From the NCBI RefSeq assembly GCF_033118175.1, contig NC_083688.1, forward strand, positions 2,239,001 through 2,303,000: 64,000 nucleotides of DNA. The letters run 5' to 3'. Below the pieces are notes generated by a model. It was given only the letters and a program-made list of their open reading frames with translations. It was not told where the DNA came from and did no database searches. Position numbers and translations under genes: made by a program. How positions within the stretch are numbered: position 1 is the stretch's first letter; each line of letters starts with the position of its first letter. This document shows, one piece after another, positions 43,466 through 56,041 of the stretch. This DNA comes from Dama dama. Taxonomy: Eukaryota > Chordata > Mammalia > Artiodactyla > Cervidae.

Positions 43466-46116
43466 GGCCCCTGGGGCGACTTGCCCCAGCCCAAGTCCCC
43501 AGCCTAACCCTCACTGGCCCCTGACCTCCCATCCTCAGTCCCTTCATCGCCCTGGGGTCCCCGGAGGCCAGGGAAGGAAGGAGTCCATTCCCTTCCTGTG
43601 GCCAGCCCTCTGGAGACAGGCATCCTGCCCACTATTCACCTGTGGTCAGGGACCTGGAGTGACCCCCTTGGAGTCTGCCCCTTCAGTCTCCCCACTGGAG
43701 GGTCTACTGATCAACCCGCCGTCTTGCCCCAGCCAAACTCTGTCATGGGCTCTGTCATCTCAGACCCAGAGATCAAAACTCACCCTGAGCAGAGCACCTG
43801 GGGCAGCCAAAGGAGGATGCTGCCTGGGATGAGGTCCAGCAGCCCTTTGACCCCAGCGCCAGCGGGTGCCCTGGACAGAGGTGGAGCCCATGGGGCTAAT
43901 CTCGGCGGAAGTGCTGGGAGCCAGCCCTCCCGGGTGGGTCTCTGGCTCAGGGCCTGAACCACAGCTTGTCCTTCTTAGCAAAGGAGGTGGGGACCTTGGC
44001 CCTGGGGTGCTCCCAGGAATTATCCGTGAATTCTGAGGACTTCAGGACCTCTCCACACACCTCTGCCAGGTTGAGGGGGGAAATCTCGCCCAAGCAAGGG
44101 GACTGGGAGGACCAGGAAGAAGCTTAGTCAGCGGGGCAGGGCCACATGGGTGGGGCTTGTTGGCAGTGGGCTGGCCCAGGGTCCCAGGACCCAGGCCAGG
44201 TATTAAGAAGCAGCTTTAGGCTCTAACACTGATGCCCTGGTTCCAACCTTGCCCACCCCGTGTGGGGTCTGGGGAGCACACAGACCCTCCAGTTTTCTCA
44301 TTTGCTGAATCAGATGGCGGCGGGGAGGACATCAAGTCCTGAGGACACGTGGGTGACGAGGCAGGCTCAGAGGAGGGTTTCATAGCCGGGGTTACCCTGC
44401 TTGTGGGCGGCAAACCTTGGTTGCCAAAGGCTTCAGTGGTCTGCCTTCAAGTCCACACTCCGTGGAGCTTCGAATTCTCACAAAGCCTCCTTCAGAGACC
44501 CGGGCCCATCCCCTGAATGTCCTGCCCTCTAGGAATGGCACCGCCATCTGCTCCAGAGAAGGGTTCTTGGATCATCAGGGACTGCTTGCCCCACAGACAA
44601 GACCACAGAGTCCCCTTGGCATTTGGGGGGTGGGAGGGGCATGTCCCTGTCCCACCCAGACTGGCATCTTTCAGTGTTGATCCATTCTCAGCTGAGATGG
44701 CTCTGTCTTCTGACCCAGCACACCCGGGCATGGAGATGTGGTCAGTCTTTGAGCCACGGGCCCTGGGCAGAGAGGGGCCCCAAAGGTTCTGGAGAAGAGG
44801 GCAAGGTCATCTTCCGTGGCCACTCCAGTGGCTCTCCCCAGCTGCCTTCTCTTTACACATTGAGACCTTCAGGGGAGTGGCTCAAGCCCCTGACTACGGC
44901 CTCCCTTGTAGCTTTTCACCACCTTCACCCTTGATCAAAATTATATTCATCTTCATCACCATCATCACCATCTACACTTGGATCACCTGATCAGGTACTG
45001 CTGGGTCAGAGGCACTTGAGACGGGAGACACGGCAGTGAATCTGCGCAGACGGGAGCAGGTGGCTTGGCCCCCCCGGGCACCCGGCGCCCCCTCTTTGCC
45101 CAACTCATGCCTCACCCTCAGCTCACAGGACACTCCCAGGGAAAGGCTGCCGCTTTGGGAATCAACCTGCATTCCTCACTACTGGGGAGCCGGGTTGGCA
45201 AGATACTAGGACACATTCCTGCAAGGACATCACCTCTGTGACAGACCCTCTCACCTACTTCCCATCTTCAGACTCCGTAGTCTCAGGCCTGTCCTGGACC
45301 ATGACCAAGGTGGCCTGTATCTCTGGTTTTTGAGGAGCCTATGATTAACTGGGGACAAACAGACTCTTTGGTAGCAGTGGACACCCAGACATGTGTGGCC
45401 CATCAAGTTCAGCCAAAGTTTCAACGGGAGCATCCAAGGCGGAGACTTTGGGCTCTTCAAGCTCTGGAGAAAAAGGAAGGATGTGTGTTGTCTGTTGGTG
45501 ACCCGGTCTGTGTTTTTGTAGCTGTCATAGCCAGGAAGCAGTTCTTCCTTAAACTGAACTTCAGCCTTCATCCACATTCCTTGAATGGTCAGTCTTCCCC
45601 TCTGGAAGCTGGTCTCAGCAATCCTCTGCATCTCCTTATACCCTAGGTTTTCCGGGAGCAGCAGGGATCTCAGGCTGATGACATCAAAACCACCCAGCTC
45701 CCCCCCGCCCCCGGAAGTGACATTCCAATGCTAGGACCAATCCCAACTATTTGCCTCCGATGGCAAAATGGGTGTAAACCAAATGATTTCTCCTTACATC
45801 CATCTTCTTTGGAGTTCTCCCAAGCGACCATCTTGGTAGAAAATGGGACTTATTCTCCCAGAGGCCCCACCCTCCTCAGAAAGAGACCCTGACAGGTTTT
45901 TTTTCCCTAAAACCTAAGTATATTAATGTGTCTAACCAACTCAGTCTGTAAAATTCCGTCTGGTGTTGGCAGCTTGCAGCTTCACCGGCAAGATGATACT
46001 GGATGAGAATTATAAAGCTTGAGGGTTGACCACAGGCTGAGAAAGGTCTGAATCCCAGTGGCGAGGCTGGCCCAGAAACAATCCTGCTCCAGCCCTGTAA
46101 ATAGAGTCCATAGCAA

Positions 46117-46122
46117 AATAAA
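46117..46122 (+). terminator. PAX7: Proximal poly(A) signal candidate AATAAA
   Basis: A canonical AATAAA hexamer lies about 2.65 kb after the PAX7 stop. Whether it is used is not known. Confidence 0.4.
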
Positions 46123-47260
46123 ACATACTTCCTCCAACTTCTCACAAGTAGCTATTGGTCCTACCTATGGGGCCCCTCTTCTGAACTCATTGTACATTAG
46201 TTGGAAATGTGGTGATGTGCTGTTCATTTATAGGAAGTTGACTTTTATAAATATATATATAAATACTAAAAAAAAAAAAAAAAGGAACGGAAACCCCCAC
46301 GGTGCGCGTCGTGCTAGCGCCAGGGACCATCTGTAGGGATATATCTGCGTATCGTGTGTTTCAAATTATACATTCCGGGCTTTGTTGGGTTCTTTCATTT
46401 TTGTTGCTTTGCTTTTCATTTGGTATTTCTCTCTTGCTATGAAAAAAAAAAGTGATGTGTAAGAACCAAGCTGTGTTTTTTTACTCACATGTTTTCCTTG
46501 ATTTACATTTGCCGTTCTTTTGCCAGAGGAATGTGAAGGAGGAGAGAGATGGGGGGGACAAAAGAGAAGGAGAGACTAATCAAGAGAGAGGTTTTCCCAG
46601 AAGGAAAATGAGAAGGTCAGATTTTCCATCTGGTGGTGGCTTGAGAACATGGCAGATTCGTGCCTCTGATCACGCCACCGAAATCCTGTGTTGTTGGACA
46701 TGGGGCAGGCGGCACATTCAGAGATGTGGATCCAGGAACTTGGGAAACTCCACGATGGCCTGAAAAAGACACGATACTCTGGGGCCTCTCTCAGGCCGAT
46801 ACTCTCCTCAAGCCCCCAGCGCGCCCTTCACTGTTGGATGCTTTTTGAGGCCGACTGACCTTCTCCTTCCCCTCCCGCAGAGGCGCCACAACCGAGGCCA
46901 AACGGGGGTCCTCCAGCCACTGTCTTCAAATGCTCAGAGACATCTGCGTATGGATAAGGCCAATCCCGACCCGGGAACTGTCCGCATAGCACTCTAGATC
47001 ATTCCTTCTTCCTAGTGACGGCAACTTGGTTGCTGCTGTGTTTGACTCACAGCCATTTTCCTCCATGTGGGAGTGAGTGTGTGTGCGTGAGAGTGTGAGT
47101 GGGGTGTCCGCGTGGGCACAAAGCTGTGTGTTTAAGTATAATCGCACCATAATTTATTCAGCTATATGGAGTAGTAGACTAGAAAGAGAAACTGGCATTT
47201 GCTTTAACTACCTGCTTGTAAGCGCTTCCTCTGTAACTCAGGCGTAACTGTTACATATAC

Positions 47261-47266
47261 ATTAAA
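47261..47266 (+). terminator. PAX7: Distal poly(A) signal candidate ATTAAA
   Basis: An ATTAAA hexamer lies in an AT-rich stretch about 3.8 kb after the PAX7 stop, just before the composition changes. It is a plausible distal cleavage signal; no transcript data are available here. Confidence 0.4.
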
Positions 47267-47704
47267 AAGAAATGAAAAGCATCTCCAGGGTTCCACATAC
47301 TCAATTGATCTCCACGTGCATGCGGCTGCCCTTAAAGGGACTGAGGGGCAGTCAAGAAGACCTTTGACCTAATCTAGAGAGTGTGTGTTGGGGGGTAGGA
47401 GCAACGTTTCTCCTGCACCCCACCAGGTCTCCCAGTGCTAAGCAGAAGCTGGGCACATAGCAAAAGCTTCATCAGTGTTTGTTCAGTGGACGCATCTCTC
47501 TGGTGAAACCTCAGTTCTCTCCACCAGAATTTTCCTGCCACTAAACATAGAACCCTCTGTGGTCTCTCCTAGTGTCAGTATACAGAATTTGCAAGGTGGG
47601 AGACAGCTCACAAGTTTACTTATTGTCTTTCAAGCAGAGCCTGATATGAGAGATTTGGGGGGCAGGTGAATTATTGGAGAGCCTTCAAGAGAAATCCTTG
47701 AGGG

Positions 47705-47899
47705 AAGTGGTCCCCAACCGTTTTGGCACCAGAGACTGATTTCATGGAAGGCGATTTTTCCACGGGGGACTGGGGCAGGGGGAACGGTTTCAGGACGATT
47801 CAAGCATATTACATTTATTGTGCACTTTATTTCTGTTATTATTATATAAGCTGCACCTCAGATCATCAGCCATTAGATCCAGGAAGTTGAGGAGCCCTG
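47705..47899 (-). mobile_element. MER1-type hAT relic
   Basis: AAGTGGTCCCCAACCGTTTT, TTTCATGGAAGGCGATTTTT and GAGGAGCCCTG follow the same family as 30075-30265, in the other orientation. Confidence 0.7.
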
Positions 47900-50744
47900 C
47901 TTAAGGGAGTGAAAGAAGAAGGATGGGAGAAGGGGAAGGAGCTGGGCAAAGGAGGTTTTGGACTGGAGTCTAGCCCTAACCTGGTCCTGCAGAGAGCTCT
48001 GGACTGAGAATCGGAGAACAGAGTTCGCCTCACCTTGAGACCAGGGGATTTTTGCTGCACAGATCAGTCTTTCACTGGCTGCTGGCTGTGCCTGGGGATG
48101 GGATGGGTGGGTAAAGGGTTTATGTGGCCAAGCACCTCTGGTTAAAGTGGCCCCTGTGGGCTGAGGGCAGTTCTGCAGAGAAAGGAATGGCAGTGAGCCC
48201 TAAGCAGCAGCTCACATCGGTGAGGAGACGGGTGCGCCAGCCCAGTCAAAGGGCCTCTGGGCACGGACCAGCCTCATCTGCTCCACACGCCTTCCTCTGG
48301 CTCCAAACCAGGGCACCTGTGTCATTCCAGGGCGCCGGTTTACATGGGTCATCTGAACAGGGAGGGGGCGAGTTGGAGGAGTTTGGGGGAGATAATGTAC
48401 ATGAAGGATTGGTAACGTGCATGCGAAGGAAGAGCCTGAGTCCACCCAGTCCAGCCAAGTTCTCTTCCCAAGGTCAGACCAGTTGGAAAGCTGCCAGGCA
48501 TCCTTCTCTACATAGAATCCCTACAGTGCAATGAGGTCTATACCAGCCCCCTAAGGAATCCGGGCAGCTTATGGCAGAATCAGGCTCTCAGCCACAATTC
48601 ACCTCAGGTCTGTCTCCCTATCTACCTGCCACCCCAACTGAGCAATTGTTCAGTAAATTGGGAAGATACGAGGGAGAGTCAAGAACTAGTCAAGTTCTAC
48701 CTCTGACCTCTGCATATGACTTGTGGGTCCTGAGACAATTTTCTCTCCCCATAAGACCCTATTTCCATATATTTTTTAAAAAGCAGACTTGGCGATATCT
48801 AAAGATCTTCCAGGTTACCATGACAATAAACTGAGCCACAGGCTGATCTCAAAGCAGCCTGGAGCGTGCCCAGGTGGCTAGGAGTTGTCCATCAGTAGTG
48901 CTCGGGAAGCAGCACAAACTGCTAAATGCTCGGTTTATGATGCCAAGTTGCCTCAGACCCAGATCTGCCCTTGGAGCCCCCCAGAAAGCTCTCTGACCCC
49001 CTCTTAGGGAGCTTTCTGGGGTCCCACTCAACAACCTTTGTTGGTATCCCAAAGAAAGCTGAGAGACATAGCCCTGCACATACTTAATATCCAAAATAAA
49101 ATCAGGTTTCTGTACCTAAGGGAAAAGGGAAGAATGGATATTTATTACTAACAGACAAGTGAGTACCGGTCAGCTTCTGCTACAGCAGTGCTGCGTAATA
49201 TAGCCGTCTCTATACCTGTCTCATTTGTGAGGCACACATTATGGTGAGTTTCACAGCCTTTCCTTGAGAAAATTTATTAGTGAAGGAAAGAGTTTCCTGA
49301 GGCAGGAGGTAAATGGATCCTTGAGATGGGAGGAAACCCAGAACAGAGACTAGGGTTTCTGAGTATAATCCTGTCTGTTGCCAAGTTAAGTCTAGAATGT
49401 CTCGTCCTCCCAAGAATGCAGCTCCCACAACTCCGTCCCATCCACTCCCCAGGCTGGCACTGGCTGACTCTGCACAGAGAATCCCTCCTGCTCCTGATCG
49501 TGTAAATGTCCGGGGCAGGGAGCAGGGACTCACCTGCAAGGGGCATCAGGAGAGTGCACTCAGGCCTCCGGACACCTCCACTCTCCCCCCGGAATGAATC
49601 AAATGTGCTGTCCCAGGTGAAGCTCCATCCTTGGTTCAAGGTGCCCTCTGTGTGAACTGTAGACAAGCTACTCCCCGTCTTCCTTCAGGTGGAGCTAAAA
49701 TCTGTCACACGATAACAGGCTGGAAGGCAGTAGCAATGACCCAAAACTCGGTGGCTTAAAACACCAAAGGTGTACATATTTCCTTGTTCATATTCATGTT
49801 CAAGACTCACCATAGTCAGCCTGATAGAGAATGGACATTATCTTGAATGTTACTGGTCACTGGTACCAGAAGGAGAGAGGTGGTGAATTGTGTGCTATCT
49901 CCTAAAGCTTCCACCCGAGGGACTTAGGTCACTTCTCCTCACCCCTCATAGACCAAAGCAAGTGTGATGTCCCCAGTGAACTTGAAAGGGAGCAGAGAAG
50001 TGTAATCCATCCTGTGTCTGGGAGGTGAGAGGCTGAACTGTTGGGAACAAGCTTCCTGACCACATCTGCTGCAGGGGGCTTACATGAGGATTAAATGAGG
50101 CTAAAGATGAGAAGGTGAAAGCAAACATTTCCTTAAGCACCACCTCTGTGCTCTTCTCTCAGATGTCAGGAAGGGCAGGGAGTAGCAATAAAAGGACAGA
50201 CATAGACAGTCTCTTCTCTACGGGAATGGGAACTCCATCTGCAGAGCTCAGGTGATGGGCCCAGGCACACAAATTTTGTCATATCATCATCATAACAGCC
50301 TTGTAAGGTTGGAATCTCACCCTCAATGTCTGAGGAAGAAACTAAGGGTCAGAGAGTTGAAGTCACTTCCCCAATCTCACACTGCTGGTCAGTGGAAAAG
50401 ACCGAACTCTCCAAAAGAAGGCTTCCATGTCACACTTTTAAATTAACTTAAAACTTTAATGTGCTGGAGAGATGAAGGTGGGGTCTTGTCTGAGGGTGGA
50501 TATCCAGGGTCTCTACCCCATAGAAACCAAGGAGGGCTGCCTTCCACAATCTGGCTCAAACAGAGAGTTCATTCAAGGTCAGAGAGCCCTGCAGATCAGC
50601 TCCTTGGCTGGTGATGAGACACCATCCAAGTAACCCACAGGGGTCAGCAGTGCAGTGGTGCCTCCCAGAGTGCATATCATATCCACCCTCTGAAGCTGAG
50701 GAAATGTTGGCTAGAAAAGTGAGCTTTAGAGAGAGAAAACACTA

Positions 50745-50935
50745 ACATTTATGGGGCCTACTATGTGCCAGGTGGTCCTCATCCACTGTTTTAGTTAACC
50801 TTCCCAATATCCCAATGAGGTAGGCATTGCAGATCCCACTATTTGGATTAGGAAATGGGCCCCCAGCCAGGAGGGAGAGGAGCAGAGATTCAAACCCAGA
50901 CCTCACTGGTCCAAGTACCCTGCCCATCATAGCAA
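50745..50935 (-). repeat. MIR relic
   Basis: CTACTATGTGCCAGGTGGTC, AATATCCCAATGAGGTAGGC and GAGATTCAAACCCAGACCTC are MIR parts in reverse. Confidence 0.75.
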
Positions 50936-51139
50936 ACTGCCTCCCCCAAATGGGAGTAGGACACTGTGTGAACTAGGAGGGCAATGCTTCTTGAAAAGAA
51001 GTGTATCATCCAGCCATTGCCACAATAATCATACAGCCAGTGGAACGGGCTGTCTCAAAATCCAGTGGCTTACCATAAGCGTTCATTCTCACCTTCACAG
51101 TTTGATGGGTTAATGGTGACTTGACTAAGTTAGGCATGG

Positions 51140-51868
51140 ATGGTGTGGTAGGCAGAACTCTTTGAAGTTCACTAAGACTCCTACCTCTTGGCGTATATGC
51201 CCTGTATAGTCCCCTGCCACTGAAGGTGGGCAGGATCTGTGAAGATGTGGAGATGGTCACTGTTTTGATATGGTTATGTCATCTGGCACAGATGATGGGA
51301 TGGTCACTTATGTGATTACATTACATCACAGCAGCCTTCAGTGAGGTCTCCTGCTGCATTTAAAGAAGTGTGCTCTCAATGTTGTGGCAGCCTGGATGGG
51401 AGGGGAGTTTGGGGGAGAATGGGTGTATGTATATATATGGCTGTTCACCTGAAACTATCACAACATTATTAATCAGCTATGTCTCAATGCACAGTAAAAA
51501 GTTGCTTAAAAAAAAAAGAAGTGAGCTGCTATATTACAAGAGGGCCATTGCTAGGATGTGAGGTCACCCTCTAGGAGCTGTGAGTGACTCTTGACTGACA
51601 GGCAACAAGAAAGAGGAGACTTCAGCCCTATGGAAGGAACTGAATTCTGCCAATACCCTGAACAGACTCTTCCCCATCAAGCCTTCTGATGAGATCACAG
51701 CCCCTGCAAATACCTCAAATTCAGCCTGGTGAGATCCTCAGCAGAGGAGACCCAGCTATGCTGGCCCAGACTTCTCATCTACAGAAACTGTCAGATAATT
51801 AATGAGTTGTCTTAAGTCACTAAATTTGTGGTAATTTTTTATGCAGCAATAGAAAAGTAAAACAGATG
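51140..51868 (+). mobile_element. MaLR-type LTR relic, interrupted by L1
   Basis: GTGTGGTAGGCAGAACTCTT, GGAACTGAATTCTGCCAATA, CAGAAACTGTCAGATAATTA and TTTGTGGTAATTTTTTATGC match the layout of an old mammalian MaLR/MLT-like LTR as I remember it; the family name is tentative. It is a non-coding relic split by the L1 fragment at 51371-51514. Confidence 0.5.
51371..51514 (+). mobile_element. Artiodactyl L1 3' end, 5'-truncated, with target duplication
   Basis: GGGAGAATGGGTGTATGTAT, TTCACCTGAAACTATCACAA and an A-rich tail mark the L1 3' end. AAAGAAGTG flanks it on both sides (51362-51370 and 51515-51523), a target-site duplication in the older LTR. Confidence 0.85.
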
Positions 51869-52992
51869 GGCAGCTGGACTTCAGGCTGCAAGTCTGACAA
51901 TAATTGTTCTGGGCGGACCATGAAGAAAAGAGATTCTGGGTCTTAGTTACAGATCACCAGAGTTCTAAGGGCATTTGGAGGGGGAATCCCATTTCAAGCT
52001 TCTTTCCTATCAGATCTACGAACAACCTATTGGCCACAGCAAGTTTCATGAGTAAGCCCAAAATTAAGAGTTAGGAAAGTCCATTCTGCCCATCTCAGGG
52101 CAGAGAAAGGGTATGGATGCAAAAATTTTTCACAGGGGAGTATACAAAAGATTTAGCACAAAAATTATCTGATTCTACCTCCTCCACTTCTACGGGCACA
52201 CAAGTGACCAATAAGCAGTTACCTCCACGGTGTATTCGAAGTCCATGAGGCCCTCTTCCCCAGTCCTGAAAATTTACCTCTCGAAGAAAGCCTCCAAGAG
52301 AGGGAGGTGGGATCCAGGAGAAATCAGGGTGAGGATTAGGAGATCAGTACGCAGTTTGTGGGTCACCAGGAGCAGCTTTGGATAAAACTGGTTTTGGTAG
52401 GAGCATTCCCAAGTAGAAGGACTTAGGTAAGAGTTGGAGTAGGGATGGCAGATGCCTTGGTTTGGACTGGGACCACACTCCCTCCTTTTGTGAAGCCAGG
52501 CTTGAAAGAAGCCCTTGAGTTGCCCATGCCATAAGGATGAGCATTTCCTTTGTGCCAGGGCTTCATATACATAATTTTTCTGTTTAAGAGGGCAGATTCT
52601 GAAATCAGACATTCTATGTTCCAGTCCTAACCTTGGGGAAGTAGTCTAAACTCCTCTAAAGACTCAGTTTTCTTGTCATTTATAAAACTGACATAATGAT
52701 GGTACTGATTCCCAAGGTAGTTATAAAGATTAAATGACACAGAATAAAGAAATTTATTAATTTTCTTTAGCCCTGTGTTTCACAAACTTATGTGACCACA
52801 AGATCTTTTACCATAGGAATGCTTATTAATATGGAGAGGTTCCTGTAGCTTCCTAGAAGCCAGTGGAAAATGGGAAACCTGATAAGTAACCCAAGTACCA
52901 GTGTGAATGAGAACTAGAAAACTTGCTAAAAGAACATTCTCCCTGATATCTTGCTAAAATAAATAAAAACTAAAGAATAAGCTCCTGAATAC

Positions 52993-53131
52993 ACTATACA
53001 GTCCATGGGATTCTCCAGGCCAGAATACTGGAGTGGGTAGCCCTTCCCTTCTCCAGGGGACCTTCCCAACCCAGGGATTGAACTCAAGTCTCCCACATTG
53101 CAGGCAGATTCTTTACCAGCTGAGCCATAAA
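52993..53131 (-). mobile_element. Bov-tA SINE fragment (tRNA-like half)
   Basis: ACTATACAGTCCATGGGATT to CTTTACCAGCTGAGCCATAA. The distal half of the element is missing. Confidence 0.88.
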
Positions 53132-53407
53132 TAAATATAACAGACCATTTTTCTCCTTTTAGGTTCTTTAAACTATATGATTCTTTTTTAAAAGTATTAT
53201 ATTATTTGGGAAACTTCAATATATGTACACATAATACACACAAGTTGGATTTAGGTCTATCATTTCATTATTTTCTGTTTATAACTTCAATTTAAATTTC
53301 CCTGTTCCTTTCTTCCCGCCTTATTTTGGATTTTAAAATATATTTTATTGTTTAATTTATCTCTTGACTCTCTTTATGTTATTTTTTAGTTGTTGGTCTA
53401 GAAATTA

Positions 53408-53622
53408 AGTGGCTTCTCTGGCAGCTCAGATGGTAAAGAATCCACCTGCAACGCAGGAAATCCAGGCTCAATCCCTGGGTTGGGAAAAGCCCCTGGAAAA
53501 GGAAATGGCTACCCATTCCAGTATTTTTGCATGGAGAACTCCATGGACAGAGGAGCCTGGTGGGCTCCAATCCATGAGGTCACAAAGAGTTGGACATGAC
53601 TGAGCAACTAACATTTTCACTT
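53408..53622 (+). mobile_element. Bov-tA SINE
   Basis: GTGGCTTCTCTGGCAGCTCA to GACATGACTGAGCAACTAAC, full length, with AAAGCCCCTGGAAAAGGAAA as the central block. Confidence 0.93.
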
Positions 53623-54301
53623 CCACTCTGTCTAGGAATTATTATAATATATATATATATTATATAATTTCTTCACAGTATTCTTAGCTGTAGGAAATTT
53701 CTATAATTTCTATATTAGCTTCTGTAAACTAATATTTTACAACTTCACATAAAACATAACCTTACAACCCTTGATGTTATAGCTGTGTGTGTTACATGTA
53801 TATACATTGAACCTTCCCAAATAATATAATGCTTTTTTTTAAAAAAAACAAGCATGTATTTTAAAGAACTTATGAGGAGAAAAATGGTCTGTTATATTTA
53901 CCCAAATATCTACCATGTCTGCTGCTCTTCCTCTATTCCTGAAGTTCAAGTTTCTCTCTAGTATCAGTTTCCTTCAGCCAGGACGTCCTTTAGTCTTTCT
54001 TCTAGAGCATATCTGCTGGTTAAGACTTCTCTGAGTTTTCCTCCATTTAAGAATATCTTTAGTTCATCTTCATTTCTGAAGGATATTTTTGTTAGGTATA
54101 GAATTCCGGTTTGGTGGTTATTTTCATTCTGAAAAGATGTTGTCGTGATGTCTTCTGGCCTCTGTGGTTTCTAAGGAATTCACAGTTCCTTACATTTCTG
54201 TTGCCATTTGTGTAACATGTAGTCTTACTATGACTGCTTTAATGACTTTTCTTTATCTTTTATTTGCAGAAGGTTGATTAAATTTGTATTTAGACCTGGT
54301 T

Positions 54302-54945
54302 TTCTTTCTTTTTTTTTTTTTTTTAATTATTATAGTGTAGTTCAGAGAAGGCAATGGCACCCCACTCCAGTCCTCTTGCCTGGAAAATCCCATGGATGGA
54401 GGAGCCTGGTAGGCTACAGTCCATGGGGTTGCAAAGAGTTGGACACGACTGAGTGACCTCCCTTTCACTTTTCACTTTCATGCATTGGAGAAGGAACTGG
54501 CAACCCACTCCAGTGTTCTTGCCTGGAGAATCCCGGGGACGGGGGAGCCTGGTGGGCTGCCGTCTATGGGGTCACACAGAGTCGGACACGACTGAGCGAC
54601 TTGGCGGCAGCAGCAGCAGCAGCGTAGTGTGGTTGATTTAGTGTTGGGTTAGCTTCTCCGGTGCAGCAGTGTCAATCAGCTACATGTTTACACACACTCC
54701 TTACTTTTTAAATTTCCTTCCCGTTTTGGTCACCACAGGGCCCTGAGTAGAGTTTCCTATGCTATACAGTAGGTTCTCATCACTTATGAATTTTATAAAT
54801 AGGGGTGTATATGTATTAATTCCAGTCTCCCAATTCACCCCACCTCCTTTCTTTCCTCTTTGGTGTCCATACGCTTGTTCTGTATGTCTGTGTCTGTGTC
54901 TCTATTTCTGCTTTGCAAATAGGTTCGTCTGTACCTGTGTCTGGT
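54302..54945 (-). mobile_element. Artiodactyl L1 3' end
   Basis: The antisense poly(A) is at 54309-54324. After the BovA2 insertion it continues GGTTGATTTAGTGTTGGGTT, TATGCTATACAGTAGGTTCT and TTGTTCTGTATGTCTGTGTC, typical of the artiodactyl L1 3' UTR in antisense. Confidence 0.75.
54343..54624 (+). mobile_element. BovA2 SINE (dimer)
   Basis: Two BovA monomers are joined: CAGAGAAGGCAATGGCACCC and GGAGAAGGAACTGGCAACCC each start a unit. It ends in a (GCA)n tail. TAGTGTAGTT (54333) and TAGTGTGGTT (54625) are a 9/10 target duplication in the L1 3' end. Confidence 0.93.
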
Positions 54946-55485
54946 TTCCTTTGGGCTTATCCTCTGTGGGGCTTACTAACCTCTTGAACCTGTAAATGTA
55001 CACTTTTTCACTTAAGTTTGGGAATTTTTCAGGCATTATATTTTACTTAGTATTTATCCTATTATCTCTTTCTCCTCTTATTCAGGGATTCCCATGATAG
55101 AAATATTCCATCTTTTCTTATTGTCCCACAGGTCATTGAGGTTCTGTTAATTAAAAAAAATTTTTTTTCTCTGCTCTTTGGATTAGGTAATTTCTATTGA
55201 TCTGTTCTCACTTCACTGACTGTTTTCTCTATTATGTTTATTCTGCTATTAAACTCACCTAGTGACTTTAAAATTTTTTTCTGATATTGAATGTTTCAGT
55301 TATAAAATTTCCATTTGGTTGTCTCTTGTAGTTTCTATTTCTCTGCTAAGAATTTATACCTTCCCTTTTATTTGAAGAATGATCACTTCACCTCATGGGG
55401 TATGATTATAAATATAAATAAAGTCTCTAATAATTCCAATATCTGGATCACCTCAGAGTTAGCATCTGTTGATTATCTTTTCCCT

Positions 55486-56041
55486 TAAGAATTGGTTTAT
55501 CTTGTTCCATTGGTCTATATTTCTGTTTTTGTGCCAGTACCATACTGTCTTGATGAATGTAGCTTTGTAGAATAATCTGAAGTCAGGAAGGTTGATTCTT
55601 CAAGCTCCACTCTTGTTTCTCAAGACTGCTTTGGCTATTCAGGGCCTTTTGTGTTTCCATATGAATTGTGAATTTTTTTTGTTCTAGTTCTGTGAAAAAT
55701 GTCATTGGTAATTTGATGGGGATCACGTTGAATCTGTAGATTTTGTTTGGTCATACAGTCATTTTCACAATATTTATTCTTCTTACCAAGGAACATGGAA
55801 TCTCTCTCCATCTGTTTATGTCATCTTTGATTTCTTTCATTAGTGTCTTATAAATTTCTGTGTACAGTTCTTTTGTCTCCTTAGGTAAAGTATTCCTATA
55901 TATTTAATTCTTTTTGTTGCAATGGTGAATGGGATTAATTCATTAATTTCTCTCTCTGATTTTTTATTGCTAGTATATAGAAATGCAAGTCATTTCTGTG
56001 TATTGATTTTGTATCCTGCAACTTTGCTAAATTCACTGATT
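55486..56041 (-). mobile_element. L1 ORF2 fragment, left part
   Basis: TTGTTCCATTGGTCTATATT, GTGCCAGTACCATACTGTCT and TGATTTTGTATCCTGCAACT are the antisense of the middle of L1 ORF2. It continues after the BovB insertion at 59580. Reading frames are broken. Confidence 0.85.

Larger units (their letters stand above)
43466..47280 (+). other. PAX7: PAX7 3' UTR (exon 9), end inferred
   Basis: Sequence after the stop continues for kilobases with little recognisable repeat content. Candidate poly(A) signals are AATAAA at 46117-46122 and ATTAAA at 47261-47266. I place the distal end near 47280 because the stretch up to there is AT-rich, low in repeats and ends in a typical signal, whereas ruminant and older repeats resume after it. 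Internal A runs at 46268-46283 (16 A) and 46442-46451 could prime oligo-dT. The exact end is inferred. Confidence 0.6.
47281..53404. other. Downstream intergenic region, proximal part
   Basis: No gene is visible. It contains a hAT relic (47705), MIRs (about 50270-50400, 50745-50935), an LTR relic with an L1 insertion (51140-51868) and a Bov-tA fragment (52993). CpG becomes sparse from about 48.5 kb. An AATAAA at 48825 has no associated gene that I can see. 51870-52990 shows no recognised feature. Confidence 0.6.
53920..55485 (-). mobile_element. Old L1M 3' relic, interrupted
   Basis: CTGGTTAAGACTTCTCTGAG, TAGAATTCCGGTTTGGTGGT, ATCTGGATCACCTCAGAGTT and GCATCTGTTGATTATCTTTT are antisense L1M 3' UTR features. 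It is split by an artiodactyl L1 3' end (54302-54945), and its far end is cut by the next L1. Confidence 0.65.

Noticed and set aside
48825..48830. AATAAA as the PAX7 transcript end
   Set aside because: It lies beyond the hAT relic at 47.7 kb and after repeats resume. The ATTAAA at 47261 fits better, though transcript data could change this.
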